DNA from: Nymphaea colorata
Taxonomy: Eukaryota > Streptophyta > Magnoliopsida > Nymphaeales > Nymphaeaceae
Reading direction: 5' to 3'
Length of the DNA: 64,000 nt
Assembly (NCBI RefSeq): GCF_008831285.2
Contig: NC_045143.1
Span: 8,937,503-9,001,502, forward strand
Shown here: piece by piece, positions 1-18,800 of the stretch
How positions within the stretch are numbered: the first letter of the stretch is position 1
Layout: every line of letters starts with the position of its first letter
Program-made: the position numbers and the translations under genes
The notes under the pieces: model-generated
Seen by the model: the letters and a program-made list of their open reading frames with translations, nothing else
Told to the model about the DNA's origin: nothing
Databases searched by the model: none

Positions 1-22
1 CTCAAGCCAAGAGTATAGCAAG

Positions 23-449
23 TAGGGATGTTCAATAAGAGTCGAGACAACTCGAGTGCGACTTGTTTAATAAACAAATCGAGTTCGAGCTGAGAAGTAG
101 ACTCATTTAAATAAAGGAGTCGAGTTCGAACTGGGTGAGTTCAGGTGGTGCAAACTCAATCGACCTTATATAAACAATTTTCTACAATGTTATCACAAAA
201 GTATATTGTTCCAGTGGTTTTCTCTCCTTGCTGGCAAGCGCCAGGCTTAGACCTCAAACCTAGATGTCAACACTCTTAAAAAATTATTTTTTTACGAAAG
301 GACTTGGGTAAGCTTGAGCCAAGTATTGGCTCGAACTTAATCAAGCTGACTTGAGCCGAGTTCAAGCCTTTCTGAGCTTGAGCAGAGCTCAGTCTTTTGA
401 TCCACGAGCCGAGTATAAGCTGGCTCAGCTTGGCTCGTGAACATCCTTA
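23..449. mobile_element. Small hAT-like inverted-repeat element (MITE candidate)
   Basis: The left end reads TAGGGATGTTCA and the right end is TGAACATCCTTA, so the termini form a 12-bp inverted repeat with one mismatch. TAGGGATG resembles common plant hAT termini. The interior is rich in alternating gagtcgag/ctcgagc/gagcttga words and encodes nothing. It lies in the intron after GCN5 exon 5. I do not see a convincing 8-bp target duplication (ATAGCAAG left, CCATGAAA right), so the class is an inference. Confidence 0.45.
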
Positions 450-6695
<6,246 letters not shown>

Positions 6696-6767
6696 TCCTA
6701 GCTCCGCCGGTGGCGGTGGTGAGCGGCGGGGCAGTGGCAGCACGGCGGTCGTTGACAGTTTACGGTC

Positions 6768-6780
6768 TTAGGGTTTAGGG
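6768..6780 (-). promoter_or_regulatory. Telo-box in the GCN5 5' region
   Basis: The minus strand reads CCCTAAACCCTAA, containing the plant telo-box core AAACCCTAA. It lies about 75 bases upstream of the GCN5 ATG, so it is in the proximal promoter or 5' UTR. Telo-boxes are known in promoters of plant growth-associated and translation genes. The function here is inferred. Confidence 0.55.
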
Positions 6781-7329
6781 TCGGGGTTCCTCGAGCTGGT
6801 GGAGACGGCTGAACCGGTGCCCGGCTACTGCTCGCCGCGATGAGAAACGGTTCGGATCTACAGTCGGATCCCCTTCTGGTCGGATCTATACTCAGCGAAT
6901 TTCAGCGTTCTGCAGCGAAATTGTTTGATAAAACTTCGTGTGATCCGACTTCATCTCGATCATTCCATCCCTCGAGGCCTCCTTGCTTTCGACGTTTTGA
7001 GGTACGTCGATGTTAATGATAGAGGTATATCTTTTAACTTGAATATTTAGCGTTATGTATGGTTTATTGTTAGAGTTTAATTCAAAAAATGCCATAAATA
7101 GAATCAACTCATGAGCATTTTATTGAAAAAGATCTTGATTATAATTAGGAAAATAAATAAATTTAAATGTAATTATTTGTAAGAAATTTCTAAAAAGTGG
7201 TGTCGTGACTGGTGAGGATAAAGTAATATCTGACCATGTAAAAAAATATTAGATCTCGGAAGAAGAGCGTAGTGGCTCCATTTTTTAGGTGAACTTCTTC
7301 AAGTTCATCAAACACGCCTCATTTCAGGA

Positions 7330-8440
7330 TTTGTTGAAATTTGAACTCTTTCGCCTTTTACGAAGAAACTTTCATTGGGGGCGCTGATCAACTAATGGAC
7401 AAGATTCCCTCCACTCACACCCATCTAATTCATTCATGATACTAACACATGCTCGGTTAAAGAGCTCTTGGTAATGGATTTCTTGGCCAAACTCAACATT
7501 CACTTTACTTATCCTCCTCTTCGGGCTGATCAGCTGGACATTATGGTCTAGAGGGATGGAGACAATGGTGAGCTTAACCGTCATGGAATTTGGCAAAAGA
7601 TCTGAAAGAAAGGTCATCAGAACAAGAATTATAATCTAGTTTGGCAAGGGAGACGGCTTCCAAGGGCCTCTTGGACTTTATACGCAGGTGTCTCAGGGCA
7701 TCTTCCTACGGATGTGTTAGTGCAACAGCAGGGATGTTCTCTTGCGTCTCGGTGCTATGTTTGTATGCAGGCGACTGAAGGTGTCAAACACCTCTTCTTT
7801 GGCTGTAAGGGAGCTCGGTCTCTCTGGTCTTTCATTTATGATAAATTTGGGAGGATGGTTCCATGGTGTAGGAGTCCTCTTAACCTTATGCAAGCATAAG
7901 AAAAGGTTCAAAGACAAGTCGCTTGACAAATGTTGGAAAGATAGCTTTCACATGGCGATTTGGTTCATTTAAAAGACTAGGAACCAATTTAAGCATAAAG
8001 GGCAGACCCCGACCAGCAAATTAACTAACCAGTTTTGGTCACACTCAAGTGAGTATTGGTGGAACTTTGAGTGGAATGAACAACAAACAACCAAAATTCG
8101 TAATTGGCTTCGATCGGAGATCCTTTGGAGCAATGGAGTCAGCTTTGAGGATAAGTGGGTCGAGATCAGCATTACCTACTGGTATAAACGGGGCATAAAA
8201 GGAGTGGCGGGCATCATCAGAGACGCCGTAGGTCAAGTTCAGTTTGGTGTCGCGTGCTGGTTTGAGCACATTTATGGGTGGCCGGAGACGGAGATTCTCA
8301 GCGAATGTTTTGGGCACCTGGCGAATTGTGCTGACGATAATTTGGGGCATGTCTACCTTATTGCTAATGATGGTGAATGGAAGCAACATTTCCTCAGCCA
8401 CATATGTTGCAAGTCGGACATAGTGGGCAACCAGCAATAG
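7330..8440 (+). mobile_element. Degenerate non-LTR retrotransposon (LINE) tail
   Basis: Plus-strand frames here match the 3' end of plant LINE pol. Around 7635-7900 is a zinc-binding reverse-transcriptase-associated segment (zf-RVT) with CYVC, then VKHLFFGCKGARSLW, the usual Cys...HLFxxC...LW pattern. Around 8150-8300 a shifted frame gives a GIIRD...G segment typical of the RNase H-like domain of these elements. The frame is broken by stops and shifts and no intact reverse transcriptase precedes it, so it is a dead fragment. It fills the spacer between divergent GCN5 and eL27. The ends are not defined. Confidence 0.7.
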
Positions 8441-8725
8441 CTTCATCGACAAGCTTAAAATCTGTAAGGGATGGACTCCCGGAAGGAACTTTTTCCATTG
8501 AAATTTCACCGTCAGGGAAAAGAAACAAACAACCCCTCTGCACAATAGTAAGGAACCAAATGATAAAAAATTTTAGAGAGAAAAAAGCGTTCGTCTGTTT
8601 GTAAATACTTGTCAATGTTGGCGGCGCTCAGAAAATTTCACTTTTATATCAACTAGATGTTGCGAAATGGCCCTCGTTAGTTTCGATATTTCATTCCTCG
8701 CCTCAGGTGCAGCAGTACAAGTGAG

Positions 8726-8736
8726 AACCCTAACCC
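8726..8736 (+). promoter_or_regulatory. Telo-box-like motif upstream of eL27
   Basis: AACCCTAACCC lies about 70 bases upstream of the eL27 start. Telo-box-like AACCCTA motifs near the transcription start are a recurring feature of plant ribosomal protein genes, so a role in co-ordinated expression is likely. The transcription start itself cannot be seen. Confidence 0.6.
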
Positions 8737-8804
8737 CCATTTGGTCTTGGCGTTGGAAACGGTAGGGAGTGCTAGAGCGCCGGAGGCCGGGAAGGGAGAA
8801 GAAG

Positions 8805-9212
8805 ATGGTGAAGTTTTTGAAGCAGAACAAGGCGGTGGTCCTACTCCAAGGGCGGTTCGCTGGCCGGAAGGCGGTGATCGTTCGGCCGTTTGACGACGGG
8901 ACGCGCGACCGCGGCTATGGCCACTGCCTCGTCGCGGGGCTCATCAAGTACCCGAAGAAGGTCATAAGGAAGGACTCGGCGAAGAAAACGGCCAAGAAGT
9001 CGCGGTTGAAGGTCTTCATGAAGCTTGTCAACTACAACCACATCATGCCCACTCGCTACACTCTCGACGTAGATCTCAAGGACGTTGTCACCCTCGACGC
9101 CCTTCAGTCCCGCGACAAGAAGATCACCGCCGCCAAGGAGGCGAAGTCTCGGCTGGAGGAAAGGTTCAAGTCCGGCAAGAACAGGTGGTTCTTCACCAAG
9201 CTCCGGTTCTGA
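8805..9212 (+). CDS. RPL27: 60S ribosomal protein eL27
   Basis: A complete intronless frame of 135 residues, the normal length for plant eL27. It is a structural protein of the cytosolic large ribosomal subunit. The N-terminal half (about 5-60) carries the KOW-type fold ([20 protein letters not shown]), followed by the conserved [11 protein letters not shown] and YPKKVIRK stretches. The C-terminus ends [11 protein letters not shown], a family hallmark. The ATG at 8805 is chosen because the protein begins there in the family; the open frame runs upstream to 8769 but only through non-ATG codons. GC content is far higher than in the flanks, as expected for a highly expressed plant gene. It diverges from GCN5 with LINE debris between them. 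Confidence 0.97.
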   Translation: MVKFLKQNKAVVLLQGRFAGRKAVIVRPFDDGTRDRGYGHCLVAGLIKYPKKVIRKDSAKKTAKKSRLKVFMKLVNYNHIMPTRYTLDVDLKDVVTLDALQSRDKKITAAKEAKSRLEERFKSGKNRWFFTKLRF

Positions 9213-11348
9213 AGCGGCGGCCCCTTTCATCCTTGTTATTCTCTTCTGAATTCTCATTTTTGCTGTTCCTTCGGCCGGATCGTCAAGTTTCAAGGCGGTG
9301 AACACTTGGATATGTTAAATTTTAAATGGTCATCAGGGTTTGACGTTTCCGTTTGGATTTTGATCAATTTTCTTAGCAGATATCTTGTTTTTCAGGGATT
9401 TTTTGACATTTATCTATCGGTAATTGTGCAAACGAAAAACGAGATCTTAGGCTATTTTTATTATTATGATCTTGGGCGGGTGAAATGGCAACTATTTCGC
9501 GATAAGTGCTGGTTCAATGTAGTCTGGTATGGCGTTATTAATATTACCTTTTGGAATTTGGATTGGAACTTGTGTTTGAGTTCGTGGTTCTGAGCAGACG
9601 GAATGATTGGATCTATTAATCGATATGGGCTTTGATGTTTACTCTTGAATTTGGTAATTCGCATACCGAAATTGTGACGTTTAGATATTGACGTGTTTGT
9701 TGCATTTAATCGAGTGAATGGGTCTATTTCTGATGTTTTTGGTTTTTATGACTTGAATCCGTAAAGTGCAACTATTAGGTGATGATTCAGATGGAGTCTT
9801 ATCGTTTAAGTTGGGCTTCTCTTCAGTTTGGTGCGCTGAACATGCTGAGAATTAGGTTCCATTTCCTAATTGTCGCTTCATGTTCTTTAGATTTTGATAG
9901 ATCGCTTGTCAAATCACATAATGCTTAGAGATTTTTGTTTCTTCTTATCCTGCTTGTTCGATTGAAATCTGATTTGTTTCATATATTTCTGTTGGTGGTT
10001 GTGGATTTTTACTGATGTGTTGTAAAATTGGAGTTCTTTGCCGATGGTTTGCTGAGTAGTATTTCCGACCAAACTGCGGTGGCAGACGCTGATGTTGGAT
10101 TATTTTTTTAGTATGCTCATATCATGTAATCGGCTTCTTAGTGAAGGTAAATTTTTAACAAATCATTACGAGACTTGGATTGTTTGTTGACGGCCATTGT
10201 AATTAACACTTAACAGGATGCTTCTTGGTTTCATCACAAATGCGCTATATGTTTTCATGGATATTGTGAAATGTGTTCATAGGCAGATTCACGGTTGGTC
10301 ATAGGTCGATCAATTATTTATTAGTCTGTTTTCTTGGCTTCTGATTGCTAGTTGGCCTGTGATCACTTATATACCATGATCCAGCATCTGTTGCAGGGTG
10401 TGAAAAACTTCACTTGGATCTGAGAATTGAGAATCACGGGAACTAGAAAGGCACGATTATCCCTTTTAGCATAAGTTGGAATATTTTTTGTTAGCACTTC
10501 AAGTATGATATCCATAGAGCCTGGATCCGTACTCTTTCTCTCCTCCTGCCACACTTGGAATAGGACCTTAGAGAGATCTAAGACAACCATATGCACTTTC
10601 AGCTGCTAAGGATTCTAATCGTTTGGACTATATACATCCTTTACCAAGTCAGAGTTAAAAATTGAATTCATATTCAAACCCTATTTTTTTAAACTGAATT
10701 TGGATTCAACAAGCATAAAATCCACCATTTATATAGTCAGATAAAACTATACGAGTCCAATCAGTAATCAGATTTAAGTTTCTTTACAAGATGTGGCTAA
10801 ACGGATTTAATGTTTAATTGGAAATCATGTTATCCAATCCATTTTCTGCTTGGTGCCTCCAAGTCAGTGGCCAATTTCATGTACGTGTTATTGGAAGCGG
10901 ATCGGAATTCATCATCTTTTTGATCCATTTGTTTCCCTTTCACGTCACATTGTTGTTTGGAGATGTACTGAATCTTTATCAATTCGTAGACTCCTTCTTT
11001 GTCGAACAATAAATTTGGATATGGATCTCTTTCACTGTGTGAAATTCATATTTGGGTCAACATGGTTCAATCCATATCTTATCTGTTTCATCTCGTACTG
11101 GCTAATAGCAATGTTCAAGATTTTCTGTGGGTCCGGGAAGTTAGTACATCCAATTAAATATCCAATATGGCGACAAACATCCATACCCGGTGGGCCCAGA
11201 CGAGGTTGGACCCGAACCGGTAACTTCTATCCACTATACTGTTCACTGCTGACAATGTGTGGCGGACCGGCGGTTCGTATATTGCGGAAGTGCCGGATTC
11301 CTCACCAGCGAGGGGGAAGAGAGAGGAGAGAGAAGAAAAACGAAGAGG
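9213..11348. other. Spacer between eL27 and TatA
   Basis: This is 2.1 kb between two plus-strand genes. The first few hundred bases should be the eL27 3' UTR. The last 100 or so, purine-rich with GAGAGGAGAG words, are presumably the TatA leader. Open frames here (for example minus strand 10363-10596) show no recognisable domain. I see no transposon ends. Confidence 0.55.
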
Positions 11349-14052
11349 ATGAAGATATCTTCCTCTCTCCTGCTTCCATCTGCTTCACTCTCTAGAATTC
11401 CACCACCAACTTCCTTATCTTCGAACAACTCCCTCTTCTTCAGTAATGGCAGCAAGGCCTTCAGGAAGAAGGGCGCTACTTTAGCGCTACGCAGAAGAAA
11501 CGGTCGGAATGGTCTCGATTGCCGCTGCCTGTTCGGTCTCGGAGTACCCGAGCTCGCCGTGATAGTAGGCGTCGCCGCGCTTGTCTTTGGGCCCAAGAAG
11601 CTGCCGGAAATCGGCCGGAGTATCGGCAAAACTGTCAAGAGCTTCCAGCAGGTGGGTTTATGCGACCAATTATTGGTGGCACTCTGGAATCGTGTCCACT
11701 GATTGTTAATTTAGCTAGTTTTTGTTGCTTTCCGTCCGAAGTGCATTTTTTTATGTCGAGAAATGGGGTTTTATTCTTACTCGTGTTTCTTACATGCACA
11801 GTTTCGTATTCCTGATAAAATTTTATGACTATGGTGTATTTCTCTTAATCTGAGTAATATCTTGGGGTTTAGTTAAATCAGTAGTCTATTTTGCAAAGAG
11901 ATATTCCTGAAAACCTGATTAGACAGAGATACAAGTTTTTGCTGTGAGGTGCCAAACGATGTTTCTTGTGCTTGTAGTTTCCGTTTCATAATAGTGGTTG
12001 GATATATCACAACTTAATGGCATCATTATGGCCTTTATCTTATTGTGACGTAGCCCATCCATGTAGCTGCTCGCTCAGTAGCATCACGTGAATACAAGCT
12101 GCCCTCGCAGAATTATTAAGTTGTTAAGGATCAAACTCTTTGTTTGTTTTTTACTGGAAATTGCTATAAATCCTGAAAAATACAACTTATGTTGACAATT
12201 GTACGCAAGTTGATGCATTTCATGATCCTCAGCTTTATTGGTGCTGAGGGTTGCTTAACAAAGTGTGCAGCACCGGAACTTGACCATGCGGAATGGTTCC
12301 TGACAACTACGGTTTAGTGTATATTCAACTTTACATATAGTTTAAATCTGTCCCTCTATCATGATTATTTGGGGAATCAAGGGAGACTCATGTGGTATCA
12401 AATGGACAGGAATGTTTGCTCCAACTGGTCAGAAAATTCAGCTATTTACTTTAAGGCTCTTACTGGGCAAGAGGTTAGATTATACTTGGTCTCCGATTTA
12501 ACTATCGGCCTTGGGTTGCTCCTAGTTAATATAGAGTTGTTCATCAAGTCTGATTGAGTAGACCACTTACAGTAGAATTCTACTAGTAGAATTATTACTA
12601 GCAGATGAATCGACTGACTGAGAATATCCCAAGAACTTGATTCAGTACAGTCCCATCTGAGAAGAATGCTCATCTCATCAATAATAAGAAAGGCAAAAGA
12701 AGACTGGAAATTGTGCTGATGTTCATCATTTCTGCATGTAACTTGTTGCATCTTGTGGTCTCCTTTTCTATTATCGAAATTACATGTGTATGTGTGTGTG
12801 TCGTGTGGTGTGTAAGAGTGGAATCAAATTGGCATTTTGTGGAGTTGTTCTACGAATTATACCTTGCTCTCCAGTTAATTAAAGACAGTTACTGGTGATT
12901 GAGCAGCGAGATCTATTTGTACCTTAGTTGTTAAGGCATGGTCTAGTCCACGCCTAGTTATGAGTCCACACACGTCGCCTAAGTCCATCACTTAGGCAAC
13001 AGGTGTTAGACTGGCGCCTAGGCTGACACCTAGATGCACCTAGGCTGGACTAGGCGCTAGCACACCTAGTCCATGGGAAGGTGAAAAGTCACCTTCCCTT
13101 CAAATTAAGTCCTGTAATTTTATGATACACTGTTATACCATATATACTTATATTATATGCAGTTATATTATATAATTTGACAGTTTGTTGTATGTTAATT
13201 ACATATTCTATATCAACTCATCGAGTGGAAGTTCCAGCCATATGTTAAGTACATATTCAATAAAACCATGAATTTCTGTATATATCTTATGTGCTCTAAA
13301 CATATTTTGTGGAACCTATGCCTGCCTTCTTACCTATGTTAAAACCTAGGTTTATGGTAAAAAGATCACCAGTTTCTCTTGTTTAGTGCATATCTAGTAA
13401 TCAGAGAAATATGTGCAGACCTCACTTCAACATGGTCTGATGTTAGAGCTGCAAAGAAACAATATGAACTGTGTAGATGATAGTCCACACATGAAGGATA
13501 AAACATTTCCTAAATTACTATGTTGTAAAACTCCTTTTTGATGCATATACTTATCAATTCATGGTCATCAATTATTCAGTACGCAAGTGACAGAGTAAAA
13601 GTTTGTTAAACAATGGTAACCTCATCTTTATTTACAGACTAGCTGCAATTCTTGATTATGGCAACTAATTTTAGCTAGATATGACTTGATTACAGAAGAG
13701 CTCTCAAAGAATTGAAGTGTTAATAACAGAATAAAAGTCTCCTAGATATTCGACACCTTTTTAGGGCAGGCACCAGGCGTTGGCTGGTGCCTAGACGCCT
13801 TGACAACTAAGATTTGTACATATGATTAGGTCAAAATTAAAAGGAGTTGAAATGGACGGGCTCGATTTTTATGCTAACTATTGTTGACTAAACGTTTTGG
13901 AAATTATAGTTCGCAGTTCAATGTTCTTGGTGATTTTGTAGGCAGCTAAGGAGTTCGAGACTGAGTTGAAAAAGGACACAGATGATACAAATGAATCATC
14001 TACATCAAACTCAACAATGGTTGGTGAAGAAAAACAGGATGTGAAGATGTAG
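11349..14052 (+). CDS. TATA: Chloroplast TatA (Tha4), Sec-independent thylakoid translocase subunit
   Basis: Exon 1 is 11349-11651 and exon 2 is 13942-14052, joined in phase 0 by a 2.29-kb GT-AG intron, giving 137 residues. TatA/Tha4 assembles with cpTatC and Hcf106 to form the twin-arginine export pathway of the thylakoid. Residues 1-58 are Ser- and Arg-rich with no acidic residue before Asp57, as in stroma-targeting peptides. VPELAVIVGVAALVFG (66-81) is the single membrane helix with the essential membrane Glu (Glu69). FGPKKLP is the hinge, and IGRSIGKTVKSFQQAAKEF begins the amphipathic helix, which crosses the splice junction. The tail is acidic and short. The open frame extends upstream to 11259 without an ATG, so 11349 is the likely start. 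It converges on SufD. Confidence 0.95.
12923..13811. mobile_element. hAT-type non-autonomous transposon in the TatA intron
   Basis: The left end CTTAGTTGTTAAGGC and the right end GCCTTGACAACTAAG form a 15-bp terminal inverted repeat with one mismatch. The flanks are ATTTGTAC at 12915-12922 and ATTTGTAC at 13812-13819, an exact 8-bp target duplication, as made by hAT transposases. The 889-bp interior has GC-rich subterminal words of the gcgcctagg/ggtgcctag type near both ends and no transposase frame, so it depends on an autonomous relative. It inserted into the intron without touching either splice site. Confidence 0.85.
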
Positions 14053-15540
14053 AGAGAGTTCGTGCATCTTTGGTTACAAGGAACTCCAAACTTGTGGTCG
14101 GGATGCAAGTTTTTTTGTTACTTGACAAAGAAAACCGTGGATAAAATATCCACTGTCTTTTGTTTTTAAGGAAAATGTTGTCCTTTTTTGGTCTGAGCGT
14201 GATGTACATGTTGCTAGTTGGTTTTTGCTTTAATTTCCTCTTCAAGAATTTGTTGTCCAGAATTCAACTTACTGAAACAATTCTGAATATTATATGAATG
14301 ACTTCATTTTTCCATTCCGAATCAGAAGAAGGAGGTTTCATGCGAGGTTAACTTCATTTGTGAATAACTTTTTCTGCTTCTTTTAATATATTCTTAAGAA
14401 TAGTAAACTTATATGAAAAGTGGAGTCCATTTTGAGGCAACTAAGAGCAGAAGCTCACCTGATCACATGCAGGCACTCAAAGCACCTTCTAAAATTGGCA
14501 TGTGAGAACAATTGTTATCGGCCATATAGCCAAGAAAAATGATACAGCTTCCACAATTCTAACTACTAACAAAGTTGGAACTATCGTGTCTCCCTTGATT
14601 CAGAAAATGAACATTCTAAAAAAACGCGTAAATGTGAAAAAATAACACCAAGCCTTATGTTTGTAGATTTTACAGTTGGACAGTTGCGATTGGACACAGT
14701 GAGTTAAATGAAAATTTTTTAAATTTGGGTATGTATTTGTCATATCTATAAAGTTGGGCATTTTTTTTTGTTTTTTCTTTTAAGAAAGAGCAGCTCCCGG
14801 GCGCAAGGTTATACCTCAATAGAAATAGTTTTTTTCATTGGCGGAAGTTGTGTGTCGAAGAATTTAGTTCTTTTAGGTCTCCAAGAGATGTGGATGATGA
14901 GAAATATTCTAACAAGTGTCGCCTTAAAAGGGACATCCCATCAGTTTTGATTTCATATCGAGGAAGCTTGTCGTTCGCAATTGAAAATTTGAAATTTGTA
15001 ATTAGTTAGAACTTCGAAATAAAAATTAGTTAGAACTTCGAAATAATCATTCTCTGTTCCGGCTCCTTCACAGTTAAATCGTTGGTTATGAGTAAAAAAT
15101 TCAACGGAGTTTTCGGGTGAGATTATTTAGGAATCTTGTTCGGAGTGGATTTCTGCAGCATAAACTGATTCTTTGCTCCTTCCGCTAAAAAGAAGTCTGT
15201 CTCAGCTAGAAAAGAATCAAGCGTTTTTTTTTTCCTGTAAGGTTTTGAAGATGGTATCAGAATAATCCTGAAGTAACCCCATCAAATTAAGCTGAAAAGA
15301 ATATTTAGATTTGCAGGCTTCTTCACGAAAGATGTTCTTTCACTAATTTCTTTGTAACACAGATGCCGTATCAACAGGAACACCAGCAGCAGCAGTGAAC
15401 GGGATACAGAATGCATTTTCATGTTGCCGCTAGCGGTCACTTGACACAGTCAAAATATTGTTTCTCCTCTTCTTGGTTTGAACTGAAATTGTATATTCAC
15501 TTTTCCTCTGCGCAACAGCACAAGTTGCTACGAGATTAAA
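14053..15540. other. Spacer between TatA and SufD (convergent 3' ends)
   Basis: It contains the TatA 3' UTR. ATTAGTTAGAACTTCGAAAT occurs twice in tandem at 15001 and 15025. The piece TTTGCAGGCTTCTTCA near 15310 recurs near 26515 in an NDUFV2 intron, suggesting that the repeat entered at 15541-15850 starts further left. No gene is seen. Confidence 0.5.
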
Positions 15541-15850
15541 ACAGCCCAATTCAGTTTGTTGAATTATTTTTGATGTACAAGGAACCAAACAAAAATTTCT
15601 GTGTCTCCATGTAACAAAGTTTTAACTGCATAAGGCTCTTCTATCGTGAAAAAGTCTCAACCATCTTTTTTCTGTTCCAGTAAGAAATTAAATGCACGTG
15701 GAGCCTCATTTGTTCAAGCTAAATATTCTTCCACCATTATATTCAGGGCTGAAATACATCCTCTTATTCAACCAAAAAATAGGTGTACACTTGAAAGCTT
15801 GAAAATCCAACAATTTTCTTTTCGAGTATTTTCAACATCAGTAAAATAGG
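15541..15850. repeat. Dispersed repeat, copy 1 (SufD 3' flank)
   Basis: Several blocks match 27420-27720 in the same order, strand and spacing: AACAAAGTTTTAACTGCATA against AACAAAGTTTCAACTGCATA, TACATCCT 142 against 145 bases further on, then ACTTGAAAGCTTGAAAATCC against ACTTGAAAGTTTGAAATTCC. The element class is unknown. It abuts the SufD stop codon, so it may be part of that gene's 3' UTR. Confidence 0.6.
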
Positions 15851-15884
15851 TATACAATAGGGAGATCTGCTATTTCTTGAACTT

Positions 15885-18800
15885 CTATAAGATGGCTCCT
15901 TTAGCTGCAAGTAAACTTTTGACATTATCCTCTACCTTCCTGCGAAGGAGGGAGGAAGGTAGGCGTTCAATTACCTCGGCAGCAAAAGAAAAGATGAGCG
16001 CATTTCTGGCAGTCTGCAAATCGACACCACGTGCCTGAAAATAGAAGAGCTGGTCATCTTCAAGATCACTTATGGCAGCTCCATGGGAACATTTCACATC
16101 ATCAGCAACTATTTGCAGGTTGGGCTTAACATTGACTGTAGCACGGGGAGCTAGAAGGAGGCTTCTTGTTAGTTGACCTGCATCTGTTTGCTGTGCATAC
16201 CTTCAAATGTCGAAGATGTAGCAACTGAATTAAAATAAGTACCGGAGTGTATTGTAAAAATGTAACAAGACACACTGGTTCTAGAAGTACTGACAACCAG
16301 ATACTTTCTCAAACAAAACCAATTTCTGCATCCATATTTAAAAGGCAAAAGCAAAAGGTGAAGCATGTAAGAAACAATGAAAAGTCATGGTGATGCACAA
16401 TGAAGGAAAGTTCCAGAGACATGGATAAGACGCCAGGGGATTCAAAATACAGCATCTATGAGCTAAGGTCTTCCATGGCTGTATACATTCTCAACCATGT
16501 ATTCTTACAACATCAGTTAAGTCAGGCAGGCTTCAGAAAAATAAAAATTTGGACAGCCCAACCAGTCAGATCCATGACATGTCCCAAAAGTTCCTAGTGT
16601 TCAGTCATTTGAAACACCTTTCCCTTTCCCATCCACAGAAAAAGGAGACGGAGTAACTTATCTATGCTCACGTACCACATATACGTCTAATACAAGAATC
16701 CCAAGGTTGACTACGACCATGCTTCTTATGTTTTTGCAGATAATGTCATTTCAGTGATGCAACTGTACTAGGAACTAGGAAGTAAGAACAACTAAACAAG
16801 CCATCCCAGGAAGCACATGAAGTAGCTTGGTGGAATAAGCAGACAACATTATGTCATGCATCAGAAATTCAAAATTTTCAATTATAGGGAATAATCAACG
16901 CAACATACTTGTTGACTTGGATATTGCCATCAAAGATAGCTTGGCCTGATGAATCGGCAACTATGCACTTGTGAAGTTGCCGACCATAACCTCTTGGATG
17001 ATCCAAGACCAGTCTGCTGTGCAAATCCTGTGCTTGGTTACTTCCAGCCAAATGAAACGTGGATAATTCTGTGACTGTGTCAGAACCATGCTGCTGAATG
17101 TGAAGATTGTGTCTGCTTAACTTTCCACCCGTACTTGTCTCTATAAGATTATAGCTACTAGTTGCAGCCTGTGAATGATGGGCAAATTATTGCCAGTGGA
17201 CTTATCAAACACTCCGGAAAAATAAAGTACTATGGTAGCACTAATCTCTAATAGAAAAAAGAACAATTATGAAAGAAATATTTATAGCATATACTAATCA
17301 GGAAAAAGTTAAAACTTATAATTGAAAAGCCTACCAGATTTTGCCTTCAAATATAACAGTTATGTCCACTCTATGAAAAGCATACTCAGTATTTCGTTGT
17401 CATTTGCTTTGTATTCCTTCAGTTTTCTACGGATCATGCTTTCTTGTGTAATCCTAGATTTCCTAGTGTAAGCTAACATAATTTCTTTGATTCTTGCATA
17501 TCTGGTTTCAAATCTGCATCAGAATGACAATGAAACACTCTCCACGGTGTAAAGAGGATAACTCAGGGGAGACCAAGTGAAGCATCATTATCAAATACTT
17601 AAACAAATGCTTCAAGATCATTTCAGAAACTTCAAAATTCAAATACCACGAGCCATGAGAGGGAGCTCTCATAGCATGGGAGTGTTGAGAACAGGTAAAC
17701 TTCCAACTTTTACCAGAAAAAGTTGAAACGAACCCTGTAGGACATCTTCTGACCAAGAACTATTATGCATGTTAACTATTATGCATGTTACCTGAATGCA
17801 ATAATCCAAGTCCTAGACTACACCAAATATGGTCTAGAATTTAGCCTTCACATTGTGAAGAGACTATGATGATGACGATGGCAATAGAAGAGAGAGTTTG
17901 TGCTGATAACACGTGCAGTAACTCAATTACCAATAGGAATGACAATATGGAAGCAAAAGATGATAATCATTTGTTAGAAAGAAACCATGGCAGCACAAAA
18001 GTAATAAAAATTCAAGCATACAAGCAGAAGCACTGGGTGGAAAAGATGGGAGATTCATAAGCTTTGTACACTAGGGTAAAACAATGCCCTCTCATAGAAT
18101 AGAAGACAAAAGCAACTAACTAAAGGCTTGGGACTTTTGCAGGCATATCCCTCATATTTATATCATAGTGATAAATATCATGCTTGGGATTTTATTCGGT
18201 CAGTTTTTTAATGTATTTAAAGAAAACTTTTTTTTCTTAGGAAAAACTTGAGAATTCAGAATAAAACTATATAAAAAATTTACATATATATATACATATA
18301 TATATATGTATATATATTAATTTATTTACAAAACATTGACAAAAGTTCAAAATTTGTTATTAACATGTTAAAATAAACAAAAAATAAATAAACATATTTA
18401 AAAAACGTTAGCCTCAATAAAAATATCGTGATATTTTTGCTCTAGCAATATTAAAAAACACGATGAATTCCATTTTGTATTTCACTTTTGTTGGTGATAT
18501 TGTTGCAATATTTTGAAAATATTGCCAATATCTGTGACAATTATTTATAAATTTATGCACAAGTATGCCATCATATGAGACATAAACACCTACTTTTCAG
18601 GAATTCCACTTCTCAGCACTCTCCTCAATCGTCAGTTGATGAAAATATCACCATTCTTGAAAACGAACCATCAGAATGGTATTCAAACTTTTGGTCACAT
18701 AGTATGCAAGTTGACTTGCATGCCTACGAAAATATTGATGAAGAGATGATGTAATGTGCCAATATGCTCTTTGAAATTTTGAATGAAATGAAACAAATTG

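Noticed and set aside
8841-9305. Minus-strand 154-codon frame
   Set aside because: Antisense shadow of GC-rich eL27, which matches its family end to end.
11259-11348. N-terminal extension of TatA
   Set aside because: Open but begins with GTG and contains no ATG before 11349. The protein from 11349 already has a complete transit peptide.
18283-18318. Possible regulatory palindrome
   Set aside because: Simple TA repeat in an AT-rich intron; nothing specific supports a binding site.
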